Positions 62,501-64,000 of a stretch of 64,000 bases of DNA are shown one piece after another (the stretch's first letter is position 1; each line of letters opens with the position of its first letter). The notes below the pieces were generated by a model, which ran no database searches, was not told the origin of the DNA, and was given only the letters and a program-made list of their open reading frames with translations. The translations under genes and the position numbers were made by a program. The DNA comes from Streptomyces mirabilis (lineage in GTDB: Bacteria; Actinomycetota; Actinomycetes; Streptomycetales; Streptomycetaceae), in contig NZ_JBCJKP010000001.1 of the NCBI RefSeq assembly GCF_039503195.1, forward strand, positions 10,106,001-10,170,000, read 5' to 3'.

Positions 62501-64000
62501 CTAGGAGCCGGTTCCGGCGGTCACGTCGGACACCGTCCATCGTTGGTTGGAGCCGGAGTTCGGCGTCCAGATCGTGACGGCGGATCCGTCGGCGGTGGCC
62601 TGGCCGCCCACCTCCAGGAGCCTTCCGGTGGCGGCGTTGACGAGGGTCCAGGTGCCGTCACCGGTCGTTGACATGATCCACTGCGTGGCCGTGTCACGAG
62701 GGCCGGTGTCCGCCTCCAGGACCGGGGCGCCGTCGCGTACCGCCAGCCGCTTGCCCTCCACCGGGTTGGTGAACACGTACCGCTGCCGGTTGCCGGTCCG
62801 GCCGCTGATCTGTCGCAGCTGCCACTGCTGGCCGGTGACCGTGGCCGCGTCCGTGCTCGCCGTCTTTGATGACGAGCTTTCCGCCGTCGTCCGCGACGGT
62901 GAGCGCCTTGCCGCTCTGGACGCCGGTCAGGGAGTAGGTGTGGCCCTTCTTCAGCAGAGCGGCGTCCTTCGCCACGCCCGACACGCCCTTGACGACGAAG
63001 GAGGTCACCGACTGGGCGGGCACGGTGAACGTGGCCTGGCGGTCGGTGACCGCGACGGGGGTCCGGCGTGCCAGCTTGCCGTCGGCGCTGGTCACCACGG
63101 GAGTCACCGTCGCGCCCCGCGCGATGTGGCCGAACTTGGACAGGTCGATGGTGACCGTACGCGCGCTGGTGGTGCTGTTGACGTGGACGACCGTCGCCCC
63201 GGTGCCGCTCTTGGAGACCGCGGCGGCGCTGGACGTGTCGTCGGTCTTGATCAGCCGGTCGCCCGGCTTGATGTAGTGGGTGAAGTTGCGGGCGGTGTCG
63301 AACTTCGTGTTCGTGTGGATGGGGCAGGTCGCGAGGGTGTCGGCGGAGGTGCAGCTGAACGGGATCTGGATGCTGCCCCAGTTGCCGCCCTCGGCGGACT
63401 CACCGCCGGGCTTCATGTTGTCGTAGTCCTCGACCGGCTGCCAGAACACCCAGGCCTTGGGCTCGAGTTCGCGCAGGTCGTCGACCATCTGCCGGGCCAG
63501 GCCCAGGCCCGGCCGCATGTCCGTGAAGCTCTGGCCGTCGCCCCAGTCGCCCTCGACCTCGCTCATCCACAGCGGCTTGTCCGCCGCCTTGGCCAGGTCG
63601 CGCACACTGGTACGGCCGCCGGTGCCGTAGGTGTGGACGTTCAGCTGGCCGACGAGGGCCCGCACGTCCTGGGGGTAGGAGGTCCAGTTCTGCGTGAAGA
63701 TGCTCGGGTTGGTCTCGTCCATCGCGGAGATCTTCGTGCCGGTCTTCGCCTTCTCGAGGGCGGGGCCAGCGCGCGGATGACCTGCTGCTGGAGCGCGGGG
63801 CCGATGTGCGCCCCCTCCTGGCGGCCGCCGACCGGCTGCCCGTCCGCGCCCAGCCGCGTACCCCAGTAGTTCGTGTTCGGCTCGTTGAACGGGTCGAGGG
63901 TGTCGACCTTGATGCCGTGTGCCTTCTCCAAGCGCTTGGTCGCGCCCGCCAGATAGGCGGCGAAGTCGTCGACGGAGTCGGCCTTGAGCTGGTCGGCGGA
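62501..64000 (-). pseudogene. GH30-like endo-beta-1,6-galactanase-type hydrolase with ricin-type lectin, frameshifted and cut by window edge
   Basis: Reading on the minus strand from the right edge, TLDPFNEPNTNYWGT gives the acid/base Glu and LWMSEVEGDWG the nucleophile Glu of a clan GH-A glycosidase resembling GH30. A beta-domain follows, then a ricin-type lectin ending NSGSNQRWTVSD with a TAG at 62501. Two frame breaks interrupt it. Near 63761-63766 one missing G in a G-tract on the plus strand (C on the coding strand) restores ALAPALEKAKTGTKISAMDETN. Near 62860-62875 a second shift lies in the lectin. The N-terminus is outside the window. Related streptomycete enzymes cut beta-1,6-galactans of arabinogalactan proteins. 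Confidence 0.75.

Overview
The window is chromosomal DNA from a Streptomyces-like actinomycete. G+C is very high with strong third-position GC bias, GTG and TTG starts are frequent, and the families are typical of that group (DUF6296, DUF6629, DUF4177, MAB_1171c-type membrane proteins, SpoIIE/RsbW-type phosphatases, Tat- and Sec-exported glycoside hydrolases with ricin-type lectin modules). I see no rRNA, tRNA, CRISPR, insertion sequence or prophage. All function calls come from reading translated sequence and motifs; no database search was run.

Layout. (1) 1-2963, sulfur/persulfide block: C-terminal part of a tandem-rhodanese protein, a rhodanese with an Arg-Ser repeat, a TauE/SafE exporter, a CsoR-superfamily repressor with a CstR-like Cys pair, a palindromic operator, and a YgaP-like membrane rhodanese. 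(2) 3.1-6.6 kb: roadblock-like protein, ArsR and TetR regulators, a carboxymuconolactone decarboxylase-like protein, a VOC protein and a broken gene. (3) 6.8-17.4 kb: a polysaccharide-utilisation locus with GH125, an ABC sugar importer, a LacI repressor, GH76, GH27-CBM13 and a second GH76. Five copies of one LacI-type operator lie in its control regions. (4) 17.5-33.3 kb: stress and redox genes, including an operon of a cNMP-domain histidine kinase, a receiver/flavoprotein fusion and a UBP zinc finger; then DUF4032, an amidohydrolase, N-formylglutamate amidohydrolase, a large SpoIIE-type phosphatase, an MFS exporter with a divergent DUF5937-like regulator, and VOC proteins. (5) 33.5-39.1 kb: DUF4177, a class V aminotransferase, an ABCG-type transporter and a frameshifted hexapeptide acyltransferase. 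(6) 39.5-45.1 kb: HTH regulator, ImmA/IrrE-like protease, a MAB_1171c-type membrane protein, and a second such protein fused in frame to an FAD monooxygenase. (7) 45.2-46.3 kb: SLT-like/M23 peptidoglycan hydrolase. (8) 46.4-54.4 kb: one 2665-residue polyketide synthase, AL-ACP-KS-AT-DH-KR-ACP-TE. (9) 54.5-64 kb: YbaK, EamA and LysR genes, a short UvrA-like ATPase, a nucleotidyltransferase, DUF6629, a decayed two-component pair, and a frameshifted GH30-like galactanase running off the right edge.

Most notable points: the LacI regulon with an operator inside the GH125 start region; the self-loading single-module PKS; the ImmA/IrrE/membrane-protein/monooxygenase cassette with its fusion; and the kinase/receiver-flavoprotein operon. 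Several genes carry single-base frameshifts (near 6.35, 38.1, 62.87 and 63.76 kb), so either assembly errors or real decay must be considered for each.
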